Shown here one piece after another: positions 33,099 to 41,871 of a DNA stretch of 43,204 nucleotides. The notes beneath the pieces are model-generated. The model was given only the letters and a program-made list of their open reading frames with translations. It was not told the DNA's origin and did no database searches. This DNA is from Lachnospiraceae bacterium (GTDB lineage Bacteria > Bacillota > Clostridia > Lachnospirales > Lachnospiraceae). The position numbers and the translations under genes were made by a program. The DNA lies in contig JAAWNY010000022.1 of the NCBI GenBank assembly GCA_022799175.1, positions 1-43,204 of the forward strand. The letters are read 5' to 3'. Each line of letters starts with the position of its first letter. Within the stretch, counting starts at the first letter, position 1.

Positions 33099-34169
33099 AT
33101 GGACGAAAAGACAAATACAGCTCACTCAAAATCTGCAACGATTAATGATGTTGCCAAACTTTCCGGAGCTTCCATCGCTACCGTTTCCAGAGTTTTAAGC
33201 GGTAGCAACTATCCTGTCAGTGAAGAAATGCGAAAACGTGTCTTAGATGCTACCCATGCGCTTCGATACTCACCGAATCTCTTAGGGCATATGCTGAAAT
33301 CCAAGACAAATAAGTGTCTAGGCATTATCATCCCTTCCTTTCAGAATCCGTTTTTTATTCAGTTAACTATGGGAATTGAAAATGCCGCAAAATCTCAAGG
33401 CTATGTCTCCTTTGTTTTCAGCTCTCAACGGGATACTCACACAGAACAGATGTTGATCTCCCAAATTCAGCAGTTAAAGATTTCCGGTCTGCTGCTCTCA
33501 GCTACAGACCATAATCCTGATACCATTAACGCGTTTTTAGACACTGGCGCTAGTGCTGTCATTTTTGAGGCAGACTACTCTTTAGATCCCCGTGCCATCA
33601 ATGCCACCAGCAATATGGATGAAAACGGATATATTGCCACCTGTCATCTTCTGGAATCCGGCCATAAAAACATTGCTTTTCTTACCACTCCTTTGACAAA
33701 GCGTAGCCGTCAGATGGTCAGTAAGGGTTATCATCAGGCCATGGATTTATACCGCATTCCGCCAGAAGATCAGACCGTATTTGAATCTAATTTTGAGCGG
33801 GATCTCGATGATGCTCTGTTTGAATTTGAGGCAGGGAAAGAACTGACAAAGCAACTTCTTTCTTCCACCAAAAACTACACTGCCGTAGTGGCGGTAAATG
33901 ATTTAGTAGCCTGGGGCGTGATCCATCAATTGACCCAAGAAGGGGTCCGGGTCCCCGGAGATATCTCTGTCATCGGAATCGACGACATCCCTCAAGGCAT
34001 GATGATCAGCCCCACTCTCACATCCATCAGCCAGAGCAGTTATCAGCACGGTTATGATGTCTGCCTGCGCCTGATCGAACGGTTGGAATCTGGAAACATG
34101 ATTCCTAATGAACGGTGCTACCGAAAGCCAAATCTGATTATTCGGGAATCTACTCGTGTGATTTCTTAG
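33099..34169 (+). CDS. LacI-family transcriptional regulator
   Basis: The 356-residue protein has the LacI helix-turn-helix (TINDVAKLSGASIATVSRVL), a hinge helix region (YSPNLLGHMLKSK), and a periplasmic-binding-protein-like sugar-sensing domain starting CLGIIIPSFQNPFF. The domain ends with VIGIDDIPQGMMISPTLTSI. It lies between the two NagB-like genes and probably controls the TRAP2 cluster and nagB paralog 1 in response to a sugar. The ATG at 33099 follows AGGA; the upstream extension begins within the promoter and is rejected. Confidence 0.93.
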   Translation: MDEKTNTAHSKSATINDVAKLSGASIATVSRVLSGSNYPVSEEMRKRVLDATHALRYSPNLLGHMLKSKTNKCLGIIIPSFQNPFFIQLTMGIENAAKSQGYVSFVFSSQRDTHTEQMLISQIQQLKISGLLLSATDHNPDTINAFLDTGASAVIFEADYSLDPRAINATSNMDENGYIATCHLLESGHKNIAFLTTPLTKRSRQMVSKGYHQAMDLYRIPPEDQTVFESNFERDLDDALFEFEAGKELTKQLLSSTKNYTAVVAVNDLVAWGVIHQLTQEGVRVPGDISVIGIDDIPQGMMISPTLTSISQSSYQHGYDVCLRLIERLESGNMIPNERCYRKPNLIIRESTRVIS

Positions 34170-34203
34170 TATTTTAATATAATTCAATCAGCTATCTCAA
34201 TCT

Positions 34204-34254
34204 GTGTGCCAAGAAGAAGTAGATCTCCTATCCTTTCTACTTGGCACACTTTTT
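34204..34254 (+). terminator. Terminator of the LacI gene, overlapping the end of the cupin gene
   Basis: GTGTGCCAAG (34204-34213) and CTTGGCACAC (34240-34249) form a perfect 10-bp stem followed by TTTTTATC on the plus strand. The cupin gene's last codons (stop at 34237) lie in the right arm, so the same hairpin can act at the end of the minus-strand transcript. Confidence 0.85.
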
Positions 34255-34566
34255 ATCTGGCCAGTTTGCCACACAGACATAAGTCAATGGTTCTACACTT
34301 TTACCTTTGATGATATGTTCCACATTCCGCGGAATGTACACCACGCTTCCTGCCTTCACCAAATTCTCCTGTTTATCCAGCCAGACGCTTCCTTCTCCGG
34401 AAAGAATCACATAAACCTCTTCCTCATCTGAATGAATTGCTGGTTCTGTTATTTGTTCTTGCTCTATCTGGACACAGTTCACGGCGATGGTTTCACACTC
34501 CTCTGGAAAAAAGATCAAACCATCTTCATTCATCAGTCCTCCCAAAGCAGTTCTTGCCAGCTCCAT
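34237..34566 (-). CDS. Small cupin-domain protein
   Basis: The 109-residue single-domain cupin has HSDEEEVYVILSGEGSVWL (motif 1, His and Glu metal ligands) and PRNVEHIIKG (motif 2). The length and fold resemble sugar-handling cupins such as KdgF or phosphosugar isomerase-like proteins, but no catalytic assignment is possible. The ATG at 34566 follows GGAAGGAGG. It is the last gene of the TRAP2-nagB transcript, 21 bases after nagB paralog 2. Confidence 0.85.
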   Translation of the reverse strand: MELARTALGGLMNEDGLIFFPEECETIAVNCVQIEQEQITEPAIHSDEEEVYVILSGEGSVWLDKQENLVKAGSVVYIPRNVEHIIKGKSVEPLTYVCVANWPDKKCAK

Positions 34567-34587
34567 CGTTATCCTCCTTCCTGCCAT

Positions 34588-35364
34588 TTACATCCAATTC
34601 GTATTTTCCAGAACATTTTTTGCCGCATCGGGATCCAGATACAGCTTTGCTCCCGCTTTCTTCCGGAGAATGGAAGCCGGACAGAGTTCCTCCACTTCGC
34701 CTGTCAGCATATTTTTTATAGCCTCTGCTTTATTCTTTGTAGGAACCACACAAAACATCACTTTTGCCCGAGTAAGCCCGGGAATCGTTACGGTCAAAGC
34801 AGTTTTCGGCACCTGGCTGATGGAAGAAAAGCAGCCATCATTTACCTGCTGCTGTCGGCACTTCTCATCCAGCTCGACCTGTTTTACCAGACGGTTGTCA
34901 GAAAAATCCGCCACATCTGGATCATTGAAGGCGAGATGCCCGTTCTCTCCTACTCCAAGGATGCAGATATCTATGGGATGCGAACGAAGAATCCGTTCAT
35001 ATCGCTGACATTCTTCTTCGGGATCGGAATTAGAATCTATGTAAAAAATTTGGCCAAATGGCACTTTCTCGAAAATATGTTCCCGAAGAAAATTCCCAAA
35101 TTTTTGAGGAGAGTTCTGCGGCAATCCAATATATTCATCCATATGGAAAGCATTGATCCGACTCCAATCAATTTCCGTATCGGAAAGTAGTTCTGCCAGA
35201 ACTTCATTCTGAGAAGGCGCCGCCGCAAACATCACATTCAATTCCTCTTTTTCCTGAAGGAAAATCTTGATCAGCGATGCCACATCCTGTCCGGATATCC
35301 TTCCCATTTCTTCCCGGCTATCCGCCGCATAAATCTGCAATTGATCAATTTTTGAATATTTCAT
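34588..35364 (-). CDS. Glucosamine-6-phosphate deaminase/isomerase-like protein (NagB family), paralog 2
   Basis: The 258-residue protein has AAAPSQNE in the phosphate-loop position, FHMDEYIG (Asp76) and GVGENGHLAFNDP (Glu140, His143, Asp148). Like paralog 1 it lacks the classical Asp and Glu of NagB. CRQQQVNDGCF and the late VPTKNKAEAIK segment are shared in form with paralog 1, so the two are clearly related but diverged. It lies between the TRAP2 permease and the cupin in one transcript, which suggests that the imported solute leads to its substrate. The Shine-Dalgarno is weak. Confidence 0.85.
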   Translation of the reverse strand: MKYSKIDQLQIYAADSREEMGRISGQDVASLIKIFLQEKEELNVMFAAAPSQNEVLAELLSDTEIDWSRINAFHMDEYIGLPQNSPQKFGNFLREHIFEKVPFGQIFYIDSNSDPEEECQRYERILRSHPIDICILGVGENGHLAFNDPDVADFSDNRLVKQVELDEKCRQQQVNDGCFSSISQVPKTALTVTIPGLTRAKVMFCVVPTKNKAEAIKNMLTGEVEELCPASILRKKAGAKLYLDPDAAKNVLENTNWM

Positions 35365-35389
35365 TATCCTATCACGCTCCCTATTTTAC

Positions 35390-36679
35390 TTATGAACCAT
35401 ACACCAAATTTGGTAAAAACAGTACTACATCCGGGAAAAACACCAGAATAGCAAACACCAATAAAACTGCTAAAAAGAACGGAATACTGGCCTTTACATA
35501 TTCCTCTACCGGACATTCCAAAATTCCGCACACAATATAACAGGCCGTTCCCACAGGAGGCGTCATGACTCCCACTGTGAGTAAGGTTGCCATCATCACC
35601 CCAAAATGCACCGGATCCACTCCCGCTTCTTCTATAATAGGAAGAAAAATCGGAGTCAGCAAAAGGGTATTCACATCACTGTCTAAAAACATACCCATCA
35701 CAAACAACAACAGCAGAATCAATAGCTGCAACAAATAAGGATTATTTGTTACATTTAAGACGGAGTTGCTGATGGCAATCGGCACCTTTTCCATCGTTAT
35801 CACATAAGAAAAGATTCCCGATAAACACACGATCAAAAGAATAACTCCCGTATCCAAACAGGCATTTCTTAAAGATGTGCGAAACTTCTTCCAGTCTAGC
35901 TCTTTATAAACAAATTTTCCTACAATCAGAGCATATACCACGGCAAATGCACCTGCTTCTGAAGGAGTGAACACTCCCATGCGAATCCCCACCAGAAGAA
36001 TTACCGGAAACAGTAAAGCTGGAAAGGATTCTTTTAACGTTTTTGCCACTTCCTCCTTTGACAAAGGTTCCGTCTGCGAAGCAGGCGGCTCATATTTATG
36101 TTTCTTAGCCGTAAGAGCTACGGTAGTCATCAGTGCCACAGACATCAGTATCCCTGGTACGATACCCGCCATAAACAATCTTCCAATGGAAACTCCACCT
36201 ACATAGCCAAACAAGATCAAACCTAGACTTGGGGGAATAGTCGCAGTAACCAGAGCAGACAAACAGGTAACTGCTGTAGTATATCCTTTGGGATATCCTT
36301 TTTTTACCATATCCAGTCCCAGGATTCTGGCCTCCATAGAAGCATCTGCACAGGCAGAACCCGAGATTCCTCCCATCATGGTACTCAAAAGAATATTGAT
36401 TTGAGCCATGCCGCCCCACATCTTTCGGGTAGCCATCTGAGCCAGTTTTAACAAATATTTGGTGATGCCGGTTTCATTCATCAGATTTCCTGCAAAAATA
36501 AAAAATGGCACTGCTAAAAAACTATAAGATTGTGTTTGAGCCACCACCCGCTGTACCGCCACAGAAAAAGGTACCGTTCCACTGATAATAAAATAGGCCA
36601 CTCCTGCGATACCCACTACAAAAGCAATAGGAACGTTCAACAGTAATAATACAACAAAGGTAATCAGTACAATACTCAT
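35390..36679 (-). CDS. dctM: TRAP transporter large permease (DctM type), system 2
   Basis: The 429-residue protein has about 12 membrane helices and the DctM segments VPFFIFAGNLMNETGITKYL, MMGGISGSACADASMEARI and VGVMTPPVGTACYIVCG. It starts in an ATGA overlap with dctQ and has AAAGGAGG upstream. It is the ion-coupled channel of TRAP system 2. Sequence divergence from system 1 indicates a different, independently acquired substrate range. Confidence 0.93.
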   Translation of the reverse strand: MSIVLITFVVLLLLNVPIAFVVGIAGVAYFIISGTVPFSVAVQRVVAQTQSYSFLAVPFFIFAGNLMNETGITKYLLKLAQMATRKMWGGMAQINILLSTMMGGISGSACADASMEARILGLDMVKKGYPKGYTTAVTCLSALVTATIPPSLGLILFGYVGGVSIGRLFMAGIVPGILMSVALMTTVALTAKKHKYEPPASQTEPLSKEEVAKTLKESFPALLFPVILLVGIRMGVFTPSEAGAFAVVYALIVGKFVYKELDWKKFRTSLRNACLDTGVILLIVCLSGIFSYVITMEKVPIAISNSVLNVTNNPYLLQLLILLLLFVMGMFLDSDVNTLLLTPIFLPIIEEAGVDPVHFGVMMATLLTVGVMTPPVGTACYIVCGILECPVEEYVKASIPFFLAVLLVFAILVFFPDVVLFLPNLVYGS

Positions 36680-37158
36680 ACGGTATCCTCCTTTCCCAGC
36701 AGTATCTTTACTTGCTGTAGGATTTCTATCATCATGGTAACCGACATAAACACAGATGCAAAAGGCAAGCTGGCAGTGGCCCAGGAATAGCTGATTCCCA
36801 CGGTCTGAAAGGATCGCTTATAATTGGATCTACAAAGATCAATCCCATACTTTACGAAAATTATTAAGACCAGCAAAATTAGTAAATTTGTCAACAGTTT
36901 GATTCCTGCCTGAACTTTCTTGGGAAAGTTTCTGGTCAATAAATCCACCCCCAAAACCTGTCCGTGGCGCAATGCCATGTCCGCTCCCAAAAAAGCCAGC
37001 CATGACAAGAAAAACTGGGATACCTCAACGGTCCAGGATATCGGGTGGCCAATACATCTGCCAATCGCGGTGGCGAAAGCCAAGGTCACAATAATACATA
37101 AAATCGCTCCGCAGGACAACTCTTCAATGGTGCAAAAAGTATCATAGGCTTTTTTCAT
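36676..37158 (-). CDS. dctQ: TRAP transporter small permease (DctQ type), system 2
   Basis: The 160-residue protein has four membrane helices and the DctQ-like segments CIGHPISWTVEVSQFFLSWL and FLGADMALRHGQ. The ATG at 37158 follows CAGGAGG. The frame is open farther upstream to 37248, but that part is the intercistronic hairpin and has no ribosome binding site, so it is not used. Confidence 0.92.
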   Translation of the reverse strand: MKKAYDTFCTIEELSCGAILCIIVTLAFATAIGRCIGHPISWTVEVSQFFLSWLAFLGADMALRHGQVLGVDLLTRNFPKKVQAGIKLLTNLLILLVLIIFVKYGIDLCRSNYKRSFQTVGISYSWATASLPFASVFMSVTMMIEILQQVKILLGKEDTV

Positions 37159-37184
37159 AAAACACCTCCTGTTTATGAAACTGA

Positions 37185-37251
37185 CATGTGCCCAGATTAT
37201 ATCGGAGACCTCATTTTTGTTGTCTGCACACGCAAAATATCTGGGCACATG
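37185..37251 (-). other. Intercistronic hairpin between dctP and dctQ of system 2
   Basis: CATGTGCCCAGAT (37185-37197) and ATCTGGGCACATG (37239-37251) form a perfect 13-bp stem with a 41-base loop. It starts 17 bases after the dctP stop and ends 27 bases before the dctQ start on the minus strand. Such hairpins commonly protect the binding-protein mRNA segment. Confidence 0.75.
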
Positions 37252-37267
37252 CCAAAATACATGGAAA

Positions 37268-38374
37268 TTACTTCAATCCTGCCTCTGTAAGAATCTGATC
37301 TCTTAAGTCATTGTAGCCCAATTTTTCATAAACTGGTTCCACAGCCTCTTTAAATGGTGTGTTGTCAACATCGTGAATAGTCATTCCAGCCTCTTCCATC
37401 TGTTTTTCACACTCGATTTCCATCTCTGCACATATGGCCTGGTACTCTGTGCCATTTTCGCGGAAGGTATCTACTAATAGTTTCTGATAATCCTCTGATA
37501 AAGAATTAAAGTAAATTGTGCCAGTAGCAGGAGTACCAAGAAGCATAAAGTGACCCGTCTTATTTACATAAGAACAAACCTCATATAAGCGGCTCGCATA
37601 AGTCGATGTACTCTGATTCTCGCAGCCATCGATGGCTTTCTGCTCAATGCCAGAGTATATTTCACTCTGAGACATAGCGGTTCCCACTGCTCCCATAGCT
37701 GTCACGGACTGAATACAAAGATCACTCCCCATTGTACGAATTTTCAATCCATTCAGGTCTGCCGGAACGTTGACTTCCTTGTTGCAGACAAAGTGCCTTG
37801 CACCACCATACCAGTTTGACGCCAATACCTTCACTCCATACTCTTCCAGGCCCTTCTCCCATTCCTTTACCATATCCGTACCAGTAATCGCATCGATCTT
37901 CGTGTGATCTTCCATAATATAGGGCATCTGCAGAATTCCATAATCCGGAATGTAATCAGCCAAACGTCCCGGATCCGTTACTGTCAATACCGCCGTTCCC
38001 TGGATAGCCTGTTCCAAGATATCATCGGTATCTCCCAGCGCAGAGTTGGTAAATACCTCAATGTTAAAATTGCCACCTGTAGCCTCCTCGATCGTCTTCT
38101 CACAAGCATACAACTGCAAACTTTCCACATCGGTGTCTGGCTGGGTATTCGCCAGAGAAAGAGATGTTTTCTCTCCCTCCAAAGCAGAGGCGGAGCCTGT
38201 CTTCTCTTCTTCACCGCCAACAGCCCCGCCTCCTCCTGCCGTGGTTTCTGTTGCCGGTTCTGCCGTGGTTTGCGCTGGAGCCTTATCCCCGCCGCCGGAA
38301 CAACCGGCCAACGATAACGCGAGCAGGGTTATTGCCGTTGCCACACATACATTTCTCAAAATGTTTCTTCTCAT
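37268..38374 (-). CDS. dctP: TRAP transporter solute-binding lipoprotein (DctP type), system 2
   Basis: The 368-residue precursor has lipobox LAGC (Cys25), followed by a long Thr/Glu/Gly-rich linker (about residues 26-75) that tethers the domain to the membrane. The DctP fold is seen in FNIEVFTNSALGDTDD, GGARHFVCNKEV, LNGLKIRTMGSDL (ligand Arg) and GIEQKAIDGCENQ. The ATG at 38374 has GGAGG at eight bases; a preceding ATG at 38389 would put that GGAGG inside codons. It starts 41 bases after the DUF4340 stop. Confidence 0.92.
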   Translation of the reverse strand: MRRNILRNVCVATAITLLALSLAGCSGGGDKAPAQTTAEPATETTAGGGGAVGGEEEKTGSASALEGEKTSLSLANTQPDTDVESLQLYACEKTIEEATGGNFNIEVFTNSALGDTDDILEQAIQGTAVLTVTDPGRLADYIPDYGILQMPYIMEDHTKIDAITGTDMVKEWEKGLEEYGVKVLASNWYGGARHFVCNKEVNVPADLNGLKIRTMGSDLCIQSVTAMGAVGTAMSQSEIYSGIEQKAIDGCENQSTSTYASRLYEVCSYVNKTGHFMLLGTPATGTIYFNSLSEDYQKLLVDTFRENGTEYQAICAEMEIECEKQMEEAGMTIHDVDNTPFKEAVEPVYEKLGYNDLRDQILTEAGLK

Positions 38375-38415
38375 GAATACTACCTCCATTTTTATTTTTT
38401 ATATCATGCGGATTT

Positions 38416-39762
38416 TTAATATCCCGCAAAATATCCTTTTATAACGCGTATAATCTCTTCAATTGTGTTCGTATAAGTAGTAAACGATGCCAAACCATTG
38501 ACCCGCACCGCACATCTCCATCTGGATACAGGGATTATCTCCACAACATCCTCCACCCCCGTTTTCCTTTGAAAATATAAAGTTAGCAAGGCTTCTTCTG
38601 ATAACAACGGATTTCCTTCCAGAGGCTCCGCAGGAGGAATCATAGTCAAAATTTCAAGTAACTGAATCGTCTCTGCCTGACTCCATTCTTTCTCGCCACA
38701 ATATCCCCGCAGCAGTTCCCCCTGCCCCCGCAATTCCAACTCTTCCTTAAGACCATCCGCAATTACAGTCACTTTCTCCATATCCGCTCCATTTGCGCGA
38801 TACAGTGTAGAGTCCAAAAACTTTTCTGCCGGACGAGTCAAAAAATCCATTACTCCGCTTCCCCCGACCCTTACTACTTGACCATTCGCCATATTTTTAC
38901 AGTACCAGCTATCCTCATCCGCCGGAACAAACAAAAGCTCTCTCTCGTTCCCGTCTATTTCTATTTCCAACCGATACTCCGCCTGCATAGAAATATCCTT
39001 TTTTTCACTGGGAATCTCTTCTCCCACAAATTCCAGATTTTCTGTCTCGCTCAGCGGAACTAATATTTTCTCCATAATAGTTTGCCAATTTAATACTGCT
39101 TCAAAAGGCTCTTTCATAAAAAACCGAATTTCTCCTGCCTGATTTTCTCCCTGGATCTCCAAAATCTGTTCTCCTCCTGTCAGGCAAAATCTTTTCAAGC
39201 TTTTCAAGGAATCCGGCGAAATCACTGGCAGTACATCAATATCCCGAAAATCATCCAGTGAATATTTCATCATTTTGGCAGTAACCGAATCCACTAAATA
39301 CAAAGAATCATCCCCTTCCCTGCTTAGATACCAGGCATCCTCCAAAGGTGTTTTGTCGCCCAATCGCAAAGTAGTTCTACTGCCATCGGTAAAAAACAAA
39401 GTTAATTTCGCCTGAGGATATTCTAATCCATACTGCTCCCATGTCTCGGTCACACCCAAATTTTTCTTTATTGGTATATGTGCCATTCGGTACAGAAAAG
39501 CTTTTCTATTGGTTTCAGAAAAAATCAGACCCACAGGAGCATCTAAAATCTCTATCTCCCCGTTCTGAATCATCAGAGCCACACTGCCTTTTTCATTGAT
39601 TAATGCAGCGCCCGCTACTGTGCCCATATGAAAATCTGTAATCATCGATTCTTCCTGAGAATCACTTGGAGGCGGCTTTGAAATTATTCCCAACAATACA
39701 ATCAAAACCGCTAATATCCCTGCCATAGCGATAAATCTAATATACCATCTGTCTCGTTTCAT
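38416..39762 (-). CDS. DUF4340 domain protein
   Basis: The 448-residue protein has one N-terminal membrane helix (about residues 10-32) and a large extracytoplasmic region. That region is built of repeated beta-rich units such as LTLFFTDGSRTTLRLGDKTP and DDSLYLVDSVTAKMMKYSLDDFRD, as in DUF4340. It has no catalytic motif I recognise. The start ATG at 39762 overlaps the gldG stop region, and AGGAG lies 11 bases ahead. In many genomes DUF4340 follows GldG, so it is probably part of the same envelope complex. Confidence 0.85.
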   Translation of the reverse strand: MKRDRWYIRFIAMAGILAVLIVLLGIISKPPPSDSQEESMITDFHMGTVAGAALINEKGSVALMIQNGEIEILDAPVGLIFSETNRKAFLYRMAHIPIKKNLGVTETWEQYGLEYPQAKLTLFFTDGSRTTLRLGDKTPLEDAWYLSREGDDSLYLVDSVTAKMMKYSLDDFRDIDVLPVISPDSLKSLKRFCLTGGEQILEIQGENQAGEIRFFMKEPFEAVLNWQTIMEKILVPLSETENLEFVGEEIPSEKKDISMQAEYRLEIEIDGNERELLFVPADEDSWYCKNMANGQVVRVGGSGVMDFLTRPAEKFLDSTLYRANGADMEKVTVIADGLKEELELRGQGELLRGYCGEKEWSQAETIQLLEILTMIPPAEPLEGNPLLSEEALLTLYFQRKTGVEDVVEIIPVSRWRCAVRVNGLASFTTYTNTIEEIIRVIKGYFAGY

Positions 39763-39763
39763 T

Positions 39764-41128
39764 CTATAAGTATCTCCTACGCAAGGCAATACCTGCGCCT
39801 GTAAGCAAAATTCCCAAAGGCAAAATTCCCAGCATTAAAATCGCCCATTTTCTCGTCTCCGTTGCCACCACCGGCAAAACGACCGTTCCCATCTCCTTTG
39901 GCGGAATATAAATCATATCTTCCTCTCCCGCACACCAGCCAGCAGCCTGAAGCAGAAAAACCCCATTAGCAAGTTTCTCTGAAGAAAGCATGTCATCTCC
40001 ATAAATTCTTTTGCTTCCGCATACCAGAAGGCGTCCAGTAACAGATTCTCCCGTTTCTGTTGTCACCACTCGCTCCGAGCTGAGCACCAAGCTAAAGGGA
40101 CCGTCTTCTTTCTGCCCGCCTGCTGCCGCATCCCCAGAAGAACGGAGGACTTGTCCTGTCTTCGTCGTTCCCTGACTCTCATAAAGTTGTGTCAGTGCCA
40201 CACAAGAAGGCGTCACTACATAATACCGGTTATTTTTAAAGTATTGGTTAATTTCATGTCGGCCATAAGTAGCCGCCACATTTAAGGGATTCCCAGAAAC
40301 ATGAAGCCCTGGTTCTTCCACCAGCTGATTCGTTGGTCGTATCCCCCAGTCTGTCAAAATGCTGGTCAAATGTTCCAATCCTTCTGTTCCTGGTTCCCAA
40401 AATGTCATCACACTTCCCCCAGCCAGCAAGTATGATTCTATCATCTCCATCTCCTCTTCACTGAAATCTCGCCGGGGAGCACAGATCACCAAAACTGCTG
40501 TTTCTGGAGCGATTCCTGTCACAGACAATTCTCCATAAGATGTTTGATAATGATTCCGAGAAAATAATTCCATCAGAGATGATGACGGCTCTTCCCCATG
40601 ACCATCCGTAAAAATCACCTTTTTCCGTGCTCCATGAACCACCATGTGAATTCCTGAAGTAATTTCCTGTTCCGCCACCAGCTTTTCCACTTGCGTCTGG
40701 GAAGTATTAAACTCATATAAATCTGTAAATTTTAACTGTTTTCGCTTTCCCTCCGATTCAATCATCAAGTCATTCAATTCCACCTTATAGCCTAATTCCT
40801 CATATTCCCTTATCTGTTTTGGTTCTTTGTAAGGATCGCAGTAGCAAATCTGTATCATCCTGGTATATTGGGAATATCGACTCAGAAGATTTTTAGGCAA
40901 AAGAGGGTACTCCGTCTCTTGGTTAAATACAATAATCTTTATCGGCTGTTTCAAACAGGACAATATTCCTTTTGTCTCCTCTGATAAGGTATACAATCGG
41001 TTTTCTGTTAAATCTAGTTTCCATCCAAAATTTTCCGTTAAAATAATCGACAAAATTCCTATCATCAAAAAAATAGTCGTCATTGCCCCTGCTACCAATC
41101 CCAGATGCCTCTTTTTTCCGCTTATCAT
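39764..41128 (-). CDS. GldG-like ABC transporter auxiliary protein
   Basis: The 454-residue protein has an N-terminal membrane helix, an extracytoplasmic domain of the IFT52/GldG type and a C-terminal helix (MLGILPLGILLTGAGIAL). Family-like segments are DLTENRLYTLSEETKGIL, SGIHMVVHGARKKVIFTDGHGEE and SVMTFWEPGTEGLEHL. GldG accompanies GldF in an ABC complex needed for gliding in Bacteroidetes; in Clostridia the role is unknown. GAGGGCGG precedes the ATG. Confidence 0.85.
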   Translation of the reverse strand: MISGKKRHLGLVAGAMTTIFLMIGILSIILTENFGWKLDLTENRLYTLSEETKGILSCLKQPIKIIVFNQETEYPLLPKNLLSRYSQYTRMIQICYCDPYKEPKQIREYEELGYKVELNDLMIESEGKRKQLKFTDLYEFNTSQTQVEKLVAEQEITSGIHMVVHGARKKVIFTDGHGEEPSSSLMELFSRNHYQTSYGELSVTGIAPETAVLVICAPRRDFSEEEMEMIESYLLAGGSVMTFWEPGTEGLEHLTSILTDWGIRPTNQLVEEPGLHVSGNPLNVAATYGRHEINQYFKNNRYYVVTPSCVALTQLYESQGTTKTGQVLRSSGDAAAGGQKEDGPFSLVLSSERVVTTETGESVTGRLLVCGSKRIYGDDMLSSEKLANGVFLLQAAGWCAGEEDMIYIPPKEMGTVVLPVVATETRKWAILMLGILPLGILLTGAGIALRRRYL

Positions 41129-41145
41129 ATTCCGCCCTCTAATTA

Positions 41146-41844
41146 TTATCTGCGGCTCTCTAACACAAGTCGTGTCAGTCCCAACATAAAAACCGTTAAA
41201 CTAGTAAAATAAACTACGGTTGAAAAACTAAAAATTCCCGACGACAATTCTTGGAAATGAGATTGAAATGACAGATAGCGCAATAACTTTGCTATCCATG
41301 CCCTTTGCACATAATACTTCAGATAATCCAACACCCAAAGAAAAATCATGATTAAATAACTTACGATCGCTGCCACCACTTGACTCTCCGTCAAGGAAGA
41401 TGCGAAAATTCCAATAGCTAAAAGCCCGCTTCCCGCCAGAAAAAGTCCTGCTATACATCCTATTGTCTCCGACAGACGAAAACACCCATAAAAAGCCAAC
41501 ACTGCTGCATCCAATAATATAGGTAGACCACCTAGGCAAAACATCACCAGCGCTGCCAGAAATTTTCCCATAATAATTTTCTCTAGCTCCACCGGAACTG
41601 TAAATAAAAGCTGATCGGTTCGTAGTTTCCTCTCCTCTGCAAAAAGCCGCATGGTAAGAACGGGAATCAAAATCATCATTGTAGAATATACCGATTGAAA
41701 AAGTGTCGTGATATCTCCATTCATCGTCAGAAGATTCCCCACCACAAAATAATAACCAATCAGTCCCCCATAAGATGCCAAAAATACGGCGCCTATAATG
41801 GACGTTCGATATTGATGCAATTCTTTTCTCCAAACTGCTATCAT
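41146..41844 (-). CDS. ABC transporter permease, GldF-like
   Basis: The 232-residue protein has six membrane helices of the ABC-2 type. It begins IAVWRKELHQYRTSIIGAVF and contains LTMRLFAEERKLRTDQLLFT, the amphipathic coupling region. The next segment, PVELEKIIMGKFLAALVMFC, is typical of GldF-like permeases. It pairs with the ATPase encoded 27 bases upstream. AGGGAGGA precedes the ATG. Confidence 0.9.
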   Translation of the reverse strand: MIAVWRKELHQYRTSIIGAVFLASYGGLIGYYFVVGNLLTMNGDITTLFQSVYSTMMILIPVLTMRLFAEERKLRTDQLLFTVPVELEKIIMGKFLAALVMFCLGGLPILLDAAVLAFYGCFRLSETIGCIAGLFLAGSGLLAIGIFASSLTESQVVAAIVSYLIMIFLWVLDYLKYYVQRAWIAKLLRYLSFQSHFQELSSGIFSFSTVVYFTSLTVFMLGLTRLVLESRR

Positions 41845-41871
41845 CCCGTACTAATCCTCCCTATTGTATCT

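Noticed and set aside
34432..35190. Plus-strand 252-codon frame
   Set aside because: It is antisense to the cupin and nagB-like paralog 2 genes, which have clear family motifs; the frame shows none.
41228..41833. Minus-strand 201-codon frame overlapping the GldF-like gene
   Set aside because: It lies in another frame of a well-supported membrane protein and its product is not membrane-like.
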